A stretch of DNA of 64,000 nt from Halichondria panicea (lineage: Eukaryota; Porifera; Demospongiae; Suberitida; Halichondriidae): assembly GCF_963675165.1 (NCBI RefSeq), contig NC_087385.1, positions 5,601,412-5,665,411 on the forward strand. Direction: 5' to 3'. The notes under the pieces were generated by a model. It was not told the DNA's origin. It saw nothing but the letters and a program-made list of their open reading frames with translations, and ran no database searches. The number at the start of each line of letters is the position of its first letter. Positions within the stretch are counted from its first letter, which is position 1. The translations under genes and the position numbers were made by a program. Of this stretch, positions 37,801-52,000 are shown one piece after another.

Positions 37801-39283
37801 TTACGTTTGCACACTGGTGTGTTGCCGGTCCATCCAGACTCAACACACCTTCTGAAGCGGTCCCCAACAAGATAGAAGCTCTCCTCACAGAAGTATTTAG
37901 CAACGGCGAACAAAGCGGTACCATTGTGCAGCACGTGTCCATTCTTAGGATTGATGAGTCTTTCACAAACAGCTGCAAGGATTCCAACAACCAACACACA
38001 CGTCAAATAATGATAAACAACGAACTACTTCATTAGTGGGTGGCACTTACGTTTACATGTAGGCGCCTGGAATGACCACTTCAAGTTGCTCTGGCAACGT
38101 CTTGTCTCCACACCAAATAGCTTGAAACCCTTGTCACACTTGTACTCTACTTCAGCTCCAACAGATCTTCCAGCATCAGAAAATTTTACTTGGCCATTTT
38201 GTGGTTCTTCGAGTCGAGGACAAAAACTACGTTGACAGGTAGGGGCTTTTGAAGACCACTGCTGGTCGCTCTGACAACGTCTAAACTCAGAACCAACAAG
38301 ACTGAAACCAGAGCTGCATTTGTACTGAACTTTAGCTCCAACTGATCGCCCAGCACTGAAGAACTTAACTATACCGTTTTCAGGATTGTTGAGTCGAGGA
38401 CAAAACTTAGATTTACAGGTAGGGGCCATTAAAGACCATTGCAGGTTGCTCTGGCAACGCCTAGATTCGGAGCCAACCAAAATAAATCCATCATTGCAAA
38501 TGTACCAAACTTGAGCTCCCACACTCCTGCCAGCCGATGTAAGCTTAGCACGGCCATTATCAGGGTTCGATAGCTCAGGACACAATGGGCCTGCGAAAAT
38601 AACAAATAATAAACATTTGGAAAAATACTTCAATAAGAAAATTTTGTGAAAAAATACTTCAATTTAACCGTGAGGTAAGTGTATAGACTTACGTTTGCAA
38701 GTTGGTGCAGATCCATACCATTCGCCAGTTGATAGACATTTACGGTAAACGCTTCCAGAGAGTGTGTAGCCACTGTTACAGGTGTACTTAGCAATGGAGT
38801 TAATGCTTGTGCTGGAAAACCAGACTTTCCCGTTGACAGGGGAACTCAGTCGAGAGCAGTAACTAGGGTTACTGTTAGAGGAAGAGTCACTGCTGCTGCT
38901 GTCTTCTTCGTCATCCCAATCTTCTGCAAGTAAATGTGTAGTAACTTTGCAAAAGCAGCAAGGGATGCACAATCAATCAACCTTGCATGCACCCAAAAAT
39001 ACTTACGGCGAATACATCTACAGGCTCTGTTAGACCAGAAGGATGACCAAGTGTTTCGGTTCAATAAACACGTGGAGATGGGAGATCCTTGCAACTGATA
39101 TCCACTTCTGCAGCTGTATCGAATCACTTTTCCAATTGAGAATTTCGTCCATTGTCCTCCGCTGTGGTAGCCATTTTCTATAGCTGGAGGTGCTTTACAG
39201 TAATACGTAGCGTGCACGGTACAGATGTAGCTAGCAATGACCAGCAATGCTACTATGACCTTCATGGCAAAAGAGACTGTCAT
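30790..39283 (-). CDS. T2: secreted multi-CCP protein with C-terminal tyrosinase-like domain
   Basis: The start is the ATG at 39283 or 39265; both give a signal peptide ([19 protein letters not shown]). Exon 1 (to 39007) adds one CCP. The next exon (about 38692-38925) has an acidic/Ser linker ([15 protein letters not shown]) and a CCP. Exon about 38048-38590 holds three CCPs without introns. Single-CCP exons follow near 37800, 37320, 36715 and 36441, then the amplified array 34327-36392 (nine CCPs), then near 34110, 33850, 33585, 33305, 33050, 32670, 32305 and 31979-32170. The tyrosinase-like exon is 30790-31847 and is in phase with the 31979 donor. Total is about 26 CCPs and roughly 1,950 aa. 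Architecture and orientation match T1, so the two arose by gene duplication followed by independent CCP gain. No membrane anchor is seen. Confidence 0.8.
34327..36392 (-). repeat. Tandem array of nine CCP exons, eight near-identical
   Basis: Exons begin near 34327, 34562, 34796, 35031, 35275, 35511, 35743, 35972 and 36213, with a spacing of about 230-243 bp. Eight share [17 protein letters not shown] and [18 protein letters not shown] almost without change. The 34327 copy has diverged ([15 protein letters not shown]). Introns are only about 50-60 bp and are also conserved (ATTAAAAGACCGGACTGAAT), so whole exon-intron units were amplified. The junctions keep phase 1, so copy number can change without a frameshift. 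Confidence 0.92.
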
Positions 39284-40079
39284 ACAAAACAGATTCAATA
39301 TGCCTACTGCTGATAGATTGTGCTGCTTCTGGCCTATATACTGACTTTGTTGGTACTAGAGCAATTGTGTTACTGGGTGTGTAAAGTTAATGTTTGGTAA
39401 TATTCTACAACTTCCTGTGAGGTGCAATAACAAACACCTTTGTCTACTAACAATGACCCATCTCTTTGCTATACTAGGCTCCTGCAGACACTATTGCCAC
39501 TTACTGTAGGCAATGACGACGTGATGAAACAAACTTTAAAGACAATTTATGTTTTAAAAAGAAAATAATTCTCGAACACCTCATTTATATTGTAGTATTT
39601 ATGGTGAAAAACTAACATGCAGATGCAGCTATTAGATTATAAAGATGCAGCAAATATTAAACGTATAGGTATAGGTACCTTTTCACATACACTTTATTCT
39701 CTCATGGTCATGATTATAGTGCTTGTGGTAAATATCCTATACCCAACACATTTCAGCAGTGACTCACTGCCTACATGCAGAGTGAGACACACTAAATACA
39801 CCCACTCATTATAATTATCACCATGCATTAGCACTGTACAGTGTATATACACATAATAATGAGTCACTGTTTTGGCTAGCACAATTTATTATTGCAGACC
39901 AAACTTAATTATATTATATAATAGGTCAACATAATTATAAGAAATGATTCAGCAGTATAAAAAAATGAAGCAACAAGAATGTATAATCTAGATATCTATG
40001 TCTAAAAAATGTGGTAAAAAGTTAATAACAAATCTAGAGAGTGTATTGTCCACTGTATAATACTGTCCATTGTGACTGC
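39284..40079. other. Intergenic region between AFL and T2
   Basis: About 800 bp, AT-rich at 39890-40020, with no supported exon. It is expected to hold the AFL 3' UTR and the T2 promoter. No motif was recognised with confidence. Confidence 0.55.
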
Positions 40080-43000
40080 TCAATGACTATAGTAGCGCCT
40101 ACAGGTAGGTGTTGAGGAGGACCACTGACCATTGCTCTGACAGATCACCTTCCTTGAGCCACTCACGCTGTAGCCACTGTTGCACCAGTAGTTGATACGG
40201 CAACCCACGTTAAGGCATTGCACAAAGGCAAAGCCATTGTTTGGTGCACTTGGTTTTGGGCATCCTCTGGCAACAAAACTTCCTGTGAGAGGAGATATGG
40301 AAGAATATTAGCGGAATCTCGCTATTTTACTGATTAAGCTATAACCAAAAGTTACATTTAGACTTACGTTTGCAAATTGGTGCAGATCCGTGCCATTCGC
40401 TAGTTGAGAGGCACTTACGGTATACGCTCCCAGAGAGTGTGTAGCCACTGCTACAAGTGTATTTAGCAATGGAGCCAATACTTGTGCTGGAGAACCAGAC
40501 CTTCCCGTTGGCAGGGGAACTTAGCTGAGAGCAGGAGTGAGGAGCAGCTGCAATGAAATTGAGAATAGTTACAGCAGCAGAGCAGCCAACATCCAATTAG
40601 ACTCACCTTTGCATATAGGAGATTCTCCAGACCAGGTAAGGTCTCTCTGACATTCTCTAGACTCGGTGCCGGTCAGGATGTAACCAGAGTTACACGAGTA
40701 CCACACCTCAGCTCCCACACTCCTCCCCTGACTACCAAACCTGACAAGCCCATTCTCAGGATGCCTCAGATTAGGGCATTGGTCTGCAGTGTAAAAAACA
40801 TGAGCGCATAAACCATTGAATGTCGTATTTCAGCTTACTTTTGCAGACAGGTGCCTTTCCACTCCACTCTCCGTTGCGCTGGCAAACACGAGTGGTTTGT
40901 CCAACAAGAAGGAAGCCATTGTTACAGCTGTAAGCAGCTCTAGAGTTGAAGGTAGTGGTCTTGAAGGACACATCACCATTCCTTGGATCAAACAAGCGAC
41001 CACAATCCACAACTGTAAAGAAAAGGCATGGGATGGGTTGTAATTTTTTGCTATGGAAGGGTTCGCAGTAGTTATATGCCCAATCAGATGGTGTGGAGTA
41101 CAGGTTCAGAATTGGCAAGTTATGAGCAAAATTTAATTTCTAAGGACATCTCTGTACATTATGGAACACTTGGTACATACTTACTTTTACAAACAGGTGC
41201 CTTTCCACTCCACTCTCCAGTGCTCTGGCAAATACGAGTGGTTTGTCCAACAAGAATGAAACCGTTGTTACAGCTGTAAGTAGCCTTGGAGTTTACAGTT
41301 GTACTAGTAAAGGATACATCACCATTAGTGGGATCAGACAAGCGATCACAACCCACAACTGTGCAGAAAAAAGGGTTAACTTTATTGGAATAACACATAA
41401 CTTTATAAGCATTTACAAACACAAATTCTAGTTGCTTTAGGAGACAAACAGTTTGCTCACTTTTACAAACAGGTGCCTTTCCACTCCATTCTCCATTGCT
41501 TTGGCAAACACGAGTGGTTTGTCCAACAAGAAGGAAGCCATTGTTACAGCTGTAAGCAGCTCTAGAGTTGAAGGTAGTGGTCCTGAAGGACACATCACCA
41601 TTTGTGGGGTCAGACAAGCGACCACAGTCCACAACTGCATACGAGATAAATTTAATCAAAAAGCAGTTCAACAAAATCTATAATAGCATTTAGGACATAC
41701 ACAGAGTTCTACATATTTTGCTCACTTTTGCAGACAGGTGCTTTTCCACTCCACTCTCCAGTGCTCTGGCAAACACGAGCAGTTCGTCCAACAAGAAGGA
41801 AGCCATTGCTACAGCTATACGTAGCTCTAGAGTTTACAGTTGTACTAGTAAAGGACACATCACCATTAGTGGGATCAGACAAGCGACCACAGTCCACAAC
41901 TGCATACGAAATAAATTTCATCAAAAGCAGTTCAATAAAATCTATAATGTCTATAATAGCGTTTAGGACGTATACAAAGCTCTACATAATTTTGCTCACT
42001 TTTACAGACAGGTGCCTTTCCACTCCACTCTCCAGTGCTCTGGCAAACACGAGTGGTTTGTCCAACAAGAAGGAAGCCATTGTTACAGCTGTAAGCAGCT
42101 CTAGAGTTGAAGGTAGTGGTCCTGAAAGACACACCACCATTTGTAGGGTCAGACAAGCGACCACAGTCGACAACTGCATACGAGATAAATTTAATCAAAA
42201 GCAGTTCAACAAAATCTATAATGTCTATAATAGTGTTTAGAACGTACACAGAGCTCTACATATTTTGCTCACTTCTACAGACAGGTGCCTTTCCACTCCA
42301 CTCTCCAGTGCTCTGGCAAACACGAGCAGTTTGTCCAACAAGAAGGAAGCCATTGCTACAGCTATACGTAGCTCTTGAGTTTACAGTTGTACTGGTAAAG
42401 GACACATCACCATTAGTGGGATCAGACAAGCGACCACAGTCTATGACTGCATACGAGATAAATTTAATCAAAAGCAGTTCAACAAAATCATAGTAACGTT
42501 TAGAATGTACACGAAGCTCTACATATTTTGCTCACTTCTACAGACAGGTGCCTTTCCACTCCACTCTCCAGTACTCTGGCAAACACGAGCAGTTTGTCCA
42601 ACAAGAAGGAAGCCATTGCTACAGCTATACGTAGCTCTAGAGTTTACAGTTGTACTGGTAAAGGACACATCACCATTAGTGGGATCAGACAAGCGACCAC
42701 AGTCCACACCTGTGTGGATAAAGGATTAACTTTGGCAATAGCATCAATATAATTATACAAATCTAGTTGCTTTTATCATACATCAGTATAGTATACTGTG
42801 CAAGTTACTTACTTCTACAGACAGGTGCTATTCCACTCCACTCTCCAGTGCTCTGGCAAACACGAGTGGTTTGTCCAACAAGAAGGAAGCCATTGTTACA
42901 GCTGTAAGCAGCTCTAGAGTTGAAGGTAGTGGTCCTGAAAGACACATCACCATTCCTTGGATCAGACAAGCGACCACAGTCCACAACTATGTTGGATTAA

Positions 43001-46000
43001 AGGATCTTTGGTAATAGACAAATTCTAACTTACATAGTTACCGTTTTGTGCAGTACCACACAATGACATGATTGCATTACATTTATAGCAGCATGTATAA
43101 ATAATTTGAGTGAGACTGAAGCCCTGAGTACAGTGAACTGTCCCACTACTTACTTCTACAGAAAGGAGCTTGGCTGGACCATTGGCCATTGCCTTGACAA
43201 TTCCTGGTTTGGGACCCCTCCAGAATGAAGCCAGTGCTACAAGTGTAGGTTGCTGTAGAGCCCGCAGTTAGGCCTGTTATTCTTACCCTTCCATTTGCAG
43301 GATTAGAGAGCTCTTCACAAACTGCAAATGGGTTGAAAATATACCTAGTTGAAAAAAGTGAGTTAACATGTAACTCACAATCATCGTCACGGATGACAAC
43401 AGTAGCTCTGTCTTGTCCAGGGGCTTGGGTTGGGACATCTCCTGGAGCACTGGTACTAGCCTGTAGTAAGATGGTCTCATCTCCCTCTGCAAGTAGGTCA
43501 TTCGTGATTTGAATGTTGAAAGATATTTCACGGCCCTGACGTGAACCAGTAGGGAACACCACATTGGCAGACACTCCAGTGTAGTCAATTCCGTCTGAAA
43601 GGGTTTACGTAGTATTTAATATGGTACACCTCCTTACATCTGAAGCAACTAACCAGTGGCTGATCCTCCAGGAAGATCCACAACTCTGACAGTGGCAGGG
43701 AAAGTCAGTACAGTGTTACTGAAGAGCTCAATGGCTGGTTGGGCAGGAGAATCGCCCTCATTAACAATGTAAGAGGGCTCAGTGAATCGGTATAGGGGAG
43801 CTGGAAAACAGTACAATACTTGTTTGTTTTACAGAAAGAGATGAAACAACTCACTGTCATTGTCTTGAATGGAGACAGTGGAAGAGCTTCCTCTTGGGAA
43901 TGTGACATCAGTGTCAGTGGAGGTGGCAGTCACTCTGAAGGTCTCTGGCCTCTCTACACAGTTGTCATCATTTATAGGGATGCTGACTGTTCTCTGTGAT
44001 CCAGGAACACTGCCAGCAGGAAAGCTCACAGTCACACTTGTGCTCTCGTAGTCAAAGCAACCAAATGTGTCAACAGTATCTGCACAATAACAAATGAAAT
44101 TTAAGCTATTGGTTGTACATGTACCTGTAGCTGATCTGTCACTAGTTGAGATAGTAACAGGAGTGGGTTGAGTAACACTGCCCAATGTCAGCTCCACAGT
44201 CACACGCACAACTCTGTCTCCCTCGTTCACGTTGTAAGTGCGTTGAGTGAAGGCAAACTCAGGATCGTTAACTGTTAATTAGAAAACATAATAAGAGGCA
44301 TCAAATACATGCATGCATGCACACACACTTACCGTCATCATCAATGATAAAAACTATAGCCACATCTCGTCTTGGCACAAACTGTCCAGGTGCTGATGCT
44401 GTGGCCTCTAGATTAATGCTCTCTCTATCTTCAACTAGGTCATCATCAATGATTGGAATGGTGAATGATTGTTCCATTCCGGGTCTGGAATTGGCTGGGA
44501 ACACCACTGTGGTCTCAACTCCAATGTAATCAACACCATCTACAAAAAAACGTGAACACACATGTATAGCGAACAGTGGCAGATTAGTATAAAATAGGGT
44601 TATGCAATATGCGCACAATTATTCGTGGCTAGTAAATGTAGGACATTATACCTACATGTACATATACATGTGTACAGGGTATTGGGAATTATCTGAGGAC
44701 ATACAAGTAGCTACACTCACCCGTGGCACTTCCACCAAAAACATCAACAATGGCTATGTTAATCGGGAAAGTGAGAATCTTGTCCACTAGTTCAATGGCT
44801 GGTCGAGCTGGCCCATCAGATTCATCCACAGAGTAACTTCTCTCAGTGAATTGAAATATTGGAACTGTAAGACAAGGAAGCAAGATTATAATTGAGTATA
44901 TGGACCTTATTTCTTACTGTCATTGTCCTGAATGTTGACAGTGCTGGAGCGGCCTCTGGAGAACATGACCATGGGGTCGTCTGAGCGAGCCACCACACGG
45001 AAGTTCTCAGGTCTCTCAACCAGATTGTCGTCAGTGATGGGGAATTCAGCACACTGTTCAGAGCCAGGACCACCTGGAGATGTGCCAGCTGGGAAACTCA
45101 CTGATGGAGAAACACTTATAAAGTCTGAGCCACCTATAAAAGGAGAAACAAAATATAGAGTAGGCGTGTAATAAAGGAATATTCAAGTGTTATACATCTG
45201 ATAACATCTACATCTACACCCATTCCGCTTGCATACGTACCCCTGGCTGATCCATCTTGAGCTGAAAGGTCAATCCTGATTCTCTCCTGAGGGATTCCAG
45301 CAATGAGCTCCACACAAACCTCAACAATCCTGTCACCCTCGTTCACATCATAGGTTCGTTGAGTGAAGGCCAAGTCCAGTACTGCATTACGATAGAGAAG
45401 AACATAGAATAGTGATTATATTTGCATATATAATACATACCATCATCGTCGGTGATGGTGACAGTAGCAGTGTCATCTCCAGGTTGAATGGAGATTTGGT
45501 CATCTTCTTCCTCTATGTTCACTCGGAACCTCTCATTCGGCTCATCGTTGCTGTCCTCCAGAATTGGTACCCTCACACAAGCACGAGAAGGCCTTCCGGG
45601 ACCAAAGGTCACCACGGTGCCAGAGGGCAGGGAAGTGTAATCAAGGCCAGCTAAAACACATAACATGATAAAAAAGTCTCATGAATGTTTACTAACCAGT
45701 GGCTTCTCCAGGAATGCCAGACGTTGAAACTGTCACAACAGCATTTCTAGTCAGTTCAGCTGCATTTCTCTTGACAACACAGATCTCTTGCTCTACATTG
45801 CCTTCTTGTATCTCATAGGTGTCAAACTCCAGACCAACAATGCACACTGAAAAAGAGATATACAAACTGAATTGGGCCCCAATTAATTACATAACAGAAT
45901 ACTTATACAGAGCAATGAATTCTCTGAACATTTTTACGCTCACAATCATCATCACGGATGACAACAGTAGCTCTGTCTTGTCCAGGGGCTTGGTTTGGGA

Positions 46001-49000
46001 CCTCTCCTGGAGCACTGGTACTAGCCTGTAGTAAGATGGTCTCATCTCCCTCCACAAGTTGGTCGTCAGTGATTGGAATGCTGAAAGACTCTTCACGGCC
46101 CTGACGGGAACCAGTAGGAAACACCACATTGGCAGACACTCCAGTGTAGTCAATTCCGTCTGAAAGGTTTTACGTAGTAATTAACGTGGTACATTTCCTT
46201 ACACCTGAAGCAGCTAACCAGTGGCTGATCCTCCACGAAGATCCACAACTCTGACAGTGGCAGGGAAAGTCAGTACAGTGTTACTGAAGAGCTCAATGGC
46301 TGGTTGAACAGGAGAATCGCCCTCATTAACGGTGTAAGAGGGCTCAGTGAATCGGTAGAGGGGAGCTGCAGGAAAACAGTGCCGCATACATGTCTGTTGT
46401 GTTACAGAAAGAGATATGAAAGAACTCACTGTCATTGTCTTGAATGGAGACAGTGGAAGAGCTTCCTCTTGGGAATGTGACATCAGTGTCAGTGGAGGTG
46501 GCAGTCACTCTGAAGGTCTCTGGCCTCTCTACACAGTTGTCATCATTTATAGGGATGCTGACTGTTCTCTGTGATCCAGGAATACTGCCAGCAGGGAAGC
46601 TCACAGTCACACTTGTGCTCTCGTAGTCAAAGCAACCAAATGTGTCAACGGTGTCTGTATTATAGCGACAGTACATACAGCAGTTTAGTGATAGAAAGTG
46701 GTTTACCTGTTGCAGTTATATCAGCATCAGACACGGTGAGAGGTATTGGTCGGTCCAGTGTTCCTGTGATCAGCTCTACAGTTACACGCACAACTCTGTC
46801 TCCCTCATTCACGTTGTAAGTGCGTTGAGTGAAGGAAAACTCAACCTCAGTAACTGAAAGGAAGAATTCCAAATGTGCATGAGCTTTCTTCAAAATGATA
46901 ATGAACTCACGATCGTTGTCGATAATTACGACAGTAGCTCTGTCTTGTCCAGGGGCTTGGGATGGGACCTCTCCTGGAGCATTGGTACTAGCCTGTAGTA
47001 TGATGGTCTCATCTGGCTCATCAGTAATGTCATCGATAATTGGAATATCAAAAGACATTTGAGTGCCCTGACTGGAACCAGTACGGAACAGCAGGTCGAC
47101 AGACACTCCAATGTAGTCAACTCCATCTATAAACACGATTATATTATAGAGTTCATTACAAAATAATTCCCATATACCAGTAGCAGATCCTTGATCAGGA
47201 AGATCCACAACTCTGACAGTGACAGGGAAAGTCAGTACAGTGTTACTGAAGAGCTCAATGGCTGGTTTGACAGGAGAGTCTTCTTCGTCAACAGTGTAAG
47301 AGGGCTCGGTAAATCGGAACAAAGGAACTGAAGGAAGAGACAGCACTCAAATAAGTTAGCTGAATGATGAGATCACTTACTGTCATTGTCCTGTATGTTG
47401 ACAGTGCTGGAGCGTCCTCTGGGGAACATGACCATGGGGTCGTCTGAGCGAGCCACCACACGGAAGTCCTCAGGTCTCTCAACCAGATTGTCGTCAGTGA
47501 TGGGGAATTCAGCACATTGTTCAGAGCCAAGACCACCTGGAGATGTGCCAGCTGGGAAACTCACTGATGGAGAAACACTTGTGAAGTCTGAGCCACCTAT
47601 AAAAGGAGAAACAAAATATGGAGTAGGCGTGTAATCAAAGAATATTCAAGTGTTATACATCTTATAACATCTACATCTACACCCACTCCACTTGCATACG
47701 TACCCCTGGCTGATCCATCTTGAGCTGAAAGGTCAATCCTGATTCTCTCTTGAGGGATTCCAGCAATGAGCTCCACACAAACCTCAACAATCCTGTCACC
47801 CTCGTTCACATCATAGGTTCGTTGAGTGAAGGCCAAGTCCAGTACTGCATTATGATAGAGAAGAACATAATTATAATAGTGATGTATTTGCATGTATAAT
47901 ACATACCATCATCGTCGGTGATGGTGACAGTAGCAGTGTCATCTCCAGGTTGAATGGAGATTTGGTCATCTTCTTCCTCTATGTTCACTCGGAATCTCTC
48001 ATTCGGCTCATCGTTGCTGTCTTCCAGAATTGGTACCCTCACACAAGCACGAGAGGGCCTTCCGGGGCCAAAGGTCACCACGGTGCCAGAGGGCAGAGAA
48101 GTATAATCAAGGCCAGCTAAAACACATAACATGATAAAAAGATCTGATGAATGTTCACTAACCAGTGGCTTCTCCAGGAATGTCAGACGTTGAAACTGTC
48201 ACAACAGCATTTCTGGTAAGTTCAGCTGCATTTATCTTGACAACACAGATCTCTTGCTCTACATTGCCTTCTTGTATCTCATAGGTATCAAATTCCAGAC
48301 CAACAATGCACACTGAAACACAAATCAATTATAGAATCTGAAAATGTTTATACTACAACACTCACAATCATCATCACGGATGACAACAGTAGCTCTGTCT
48401 TGTCCAGGGGCTTGGGTTGGCACCTCTCCTGGAGCACTGGTACTAGCCTGTAGTAAGATGGTCTCATCTCCCTCCACAAGTTGGTCGTCACTAATTGGAA
48501 TGTTGAAAGATACTTCACTACCCTGACGGGAACCAGTAGGGAACACCACATTGGCAGACACTCCAGTGTAGTCAATTCCGTCTGAAAAGGTTTACGTAGT
48601 ATTTAACGTGGTACATTTCCTTACACCTGAAGCAACTAACCAGTGGCTGATTCTCCAGGAAGATCCACAACTCTGACAGTGGCAGGGAAAGTCAGCACAG
48701 TGTTACTGAAGAGCTCAATGGCTGGTTGAACAGGAGAGTCGTCCTCATCAACAGTGTAAGAGGGCTCAGTGAATCGGTATAGGGGAGCTGGAAAACAGTG
48801 CAATACATGTATTTTGTGTTGCAGAAAGAAATGAAAGGACTCACTGTCATTGTCTTGAATGGAGACAGTGGAAGAGCTTCCTCTTGGGAATGTGACATCA
48901 GTGTCAGTGGAGGTGGCAGTCACTCTGAAGGTCTCTGGCCTCTCTACACAGTTGTCATCATTTATAGGGATGCTGACTGTTCTCTGTGATCCAGGAACAC

Positions 49001-52000
49001 TGCCAGCAGGGAAGCTCACAGTCACACTTGTGCTCTCGTAGTCAAAGCAACCAAATGTGTCAACGGTGTCTGTATTATAGCAACAGTGCATATACATACA
49101 GCAGCTTAGTGATAGAAAGTGGTTTACCTGTTGCAGTTATATCAGCATTGGACACGGTGAGAGGTATTGGACGGTCCAGTGTTCCTGTGATCAGCTCTAC
49201 AGTCACACGCACAACTCTGTCTCCCTCATTCACATTGTAAGTGCGTTGAGTGAAGGTAAACTCAACCTCAGTAACTGAAAGGAAGAATTCCAAATGTAAA
49301 GGTTTGTAATTTCTTCAAAATGATAATGAACTCACAATCGTTGTCGGTAATTACGACAGTAGCTCTGTCTTGTCCAGGGGCTTGGGATGGGACCTCTCCT
49401 GGGGCACTAGTACTAGCCTGTAGTATGATGGTCTCATCTGGCTCATCAGTAATGTCATCAATAATTGGAATATCAAAAGACATTTGTGTGCCTTGACTGG
49501 AGCCAGTACGGAACAGCAAGTCGACAGACACTCCAATGTAGTCAACTCCATCTACAAACATGAATTATTAAAACACTTCACTCAAAATATTTGCCGCACC
49601 AGTAGCAGATCCTTGATCAGGAATGTCCACAACTCTGACAGTTACAGGGAAAGTCAGTACAGTATTACTGAAGAGCTCAATGGCTGGTTGGACAGGAGAG
49701 TCGCCTTCATTAACGGTGTAAGAGGGTTCAGTGAATCGGAACAAAGGAACTGAAGGAAGAGACAGCACTCAAATAAGTTAGCTGAATGATGAGATCACTT
49801 ACTGTCATTGTCCTGTATGTTGACAGTGCTGGAGCGGCCTCTGGGGAACATGACCATGGGGTCGTCTGAGCGAGCCACCACACGGAAGTCCTCAGGTCTC
49901 TCAACCAGATTGTCGTCAGTGATAGGGAATTCAGCACACTGTTCAGAGCCAAGACCACCTGGAGATGTGCCAGCTGGGAAACTCACTGATGGAGAAACAC
50001 TTGTGAAGTCTGAGCCACCTACAAAAGGAGAAACAGTAGGCATGTAATAAAGGAATATTCAAGTGCTAAACATCTGCATCTACCACTTGCATACGTACCC
50101 CTGGCAGATCCATCTTGAGCTGAAAGATCAATCCTGATTCTCTCCTGAGGGATTCCAGCAATGAGCTCCACACAAACCTCAACAATCCTATCACCCTCGT
50201 TCACATCATAGGTTCGTTGAGTGAAGGCCAGATCCAATACTGCATTACGATAGAGAAGAACATAGAATAATGATTATATTTGCATAATAATATATACCAT
50301 CATCGTCGGTGATGGTGACAGTAGCAGTGTCATCTCCAGGTTGAATGGAGATTTGGTCATCTTCTTCCTCTATGCTCACTCGGAACCTCTCATTCGGCTC
50401 ATCATTGCTGTCCTCCAGAATTGGTACCCTCACACAAGCACGAGAGGGCCTTCCGGGACCAAAGGTCACCACGGTGCCAGAGGGCAGGGAAGTGTAATCA
50501 AGGCCAGCTAAAACACATAACATGATAAAAAGGTATCATGAATGTTCACTAACCAGTGGCTTCTCCGGGAATGCCAGACGTTGAAACTGTCACAACAGCA
50601 TTTCTGGTGAGTTCAGCTGCATTTCTCTTGACAATACAGATCTCTTGCTCTACATTGCCTTCTTGTATCTCATAGGTGTCAAACTCCAGACCAACAATGC
50701 ATACTGAAAGAGAGACACATACTGAATTGGGCCCTAATTAATTACATAACAAAATACTTATTTGAACAATGGATTATCTGAAAATGTTTACGCTACAAAA
50801 TCAACGCTCACAATCATCATCACGGATGACAACAGTAGCTCTGTCTTGTCCAGGGGCTTGGGTTGGGACCTCTCCTGGAGCACTGGTACTAGCCTGTAGT
50901 AAGATGGTCTCATCTCCCTCCACAAGTTGGTCGTCAGTGATTGGAATGTTGAAAGACTCTTCACTGCCCTGATGGGAACCAGTAGGGAACACCACATTGG
51001 CAGACACTCCAGTGTAGTCAATTCCGTCTGAAAGGTTTTACGTAGTAATTAACGTGGTACATTTCCTTACACCTGAAGCAACTAACCAGTGGCTGATCCT
51101 CCAGGAAGATCCACAACTCTGACAGTGGCAGGGAAAGTCAGCACAGTGTTACTGAAGAGCTCAATGGCTGGTTGAACAGGAGAGTCGTCCTCATCAACAG
51201 TGTAAGAGGGCTCAGTGAATCGGTAGAGAGGAGCTGGAAAACAGTGCAATACATGTATTTTGTGTTGCAGAAAGAAATGAAAGGACTCACTGTCATTGTC
51301 TTGAATGGAGACAGTGGAAGAGCTTCCTCTTGGGAATGTGACATCAGTGTCAGTGGAGGTGGCAGTTACTCTGAAGGTCTCTGGCCTCTCTACACAGTTG
51401 TCATCATTTATAGGGATGCTGACTGTTCTCTGTGACCCTGGAACACTGCCAGCAGGGAAGCTCACAGTCACACTTGTGCTCTCGTAGTCAAAGCAACCAA
51501 ACGTGTCAACGGTGTCTGTATTATAGCGACAGTACATACAGCAGTTTAGTGATAGAAAGTGGTTTACCTGTTGCAGTTATATCAGCATTGGACACGGTGA
51601 GAGGTATTGGTCGGTCCAGTGTTCCTGTGATCAGCTCTACAGTCACACGCACAACTCTGTCTCCCTCATTCACGTTGTAAGTGCGTTGAGTGAAGGCAAA
51701 CTCAACCTCAGTAGCTGAATGCAAGAATTCCAAATGTAAAGGTTTGTAATTTCTTCAAAATGATAATGAACTCACAATCATTGTCGGTAATTATGACAGT
51801 AGCTCTGTCTTGTCCAGGGGCTTGGGATGGGACCTCTCCTGGGGCACTAGTACTAGCCTGTAGTATGATTGTCTCATCTGGCTCATCAGTAATGTCATCG
51901 ATAATTGGAATTTCAAACGACATTTGTGTGCCTTCACTGGAGCCAGTACGGAACAGCAGGTCGACAGACACTCCAATGTAGTCAACTCCATCTACAAACA

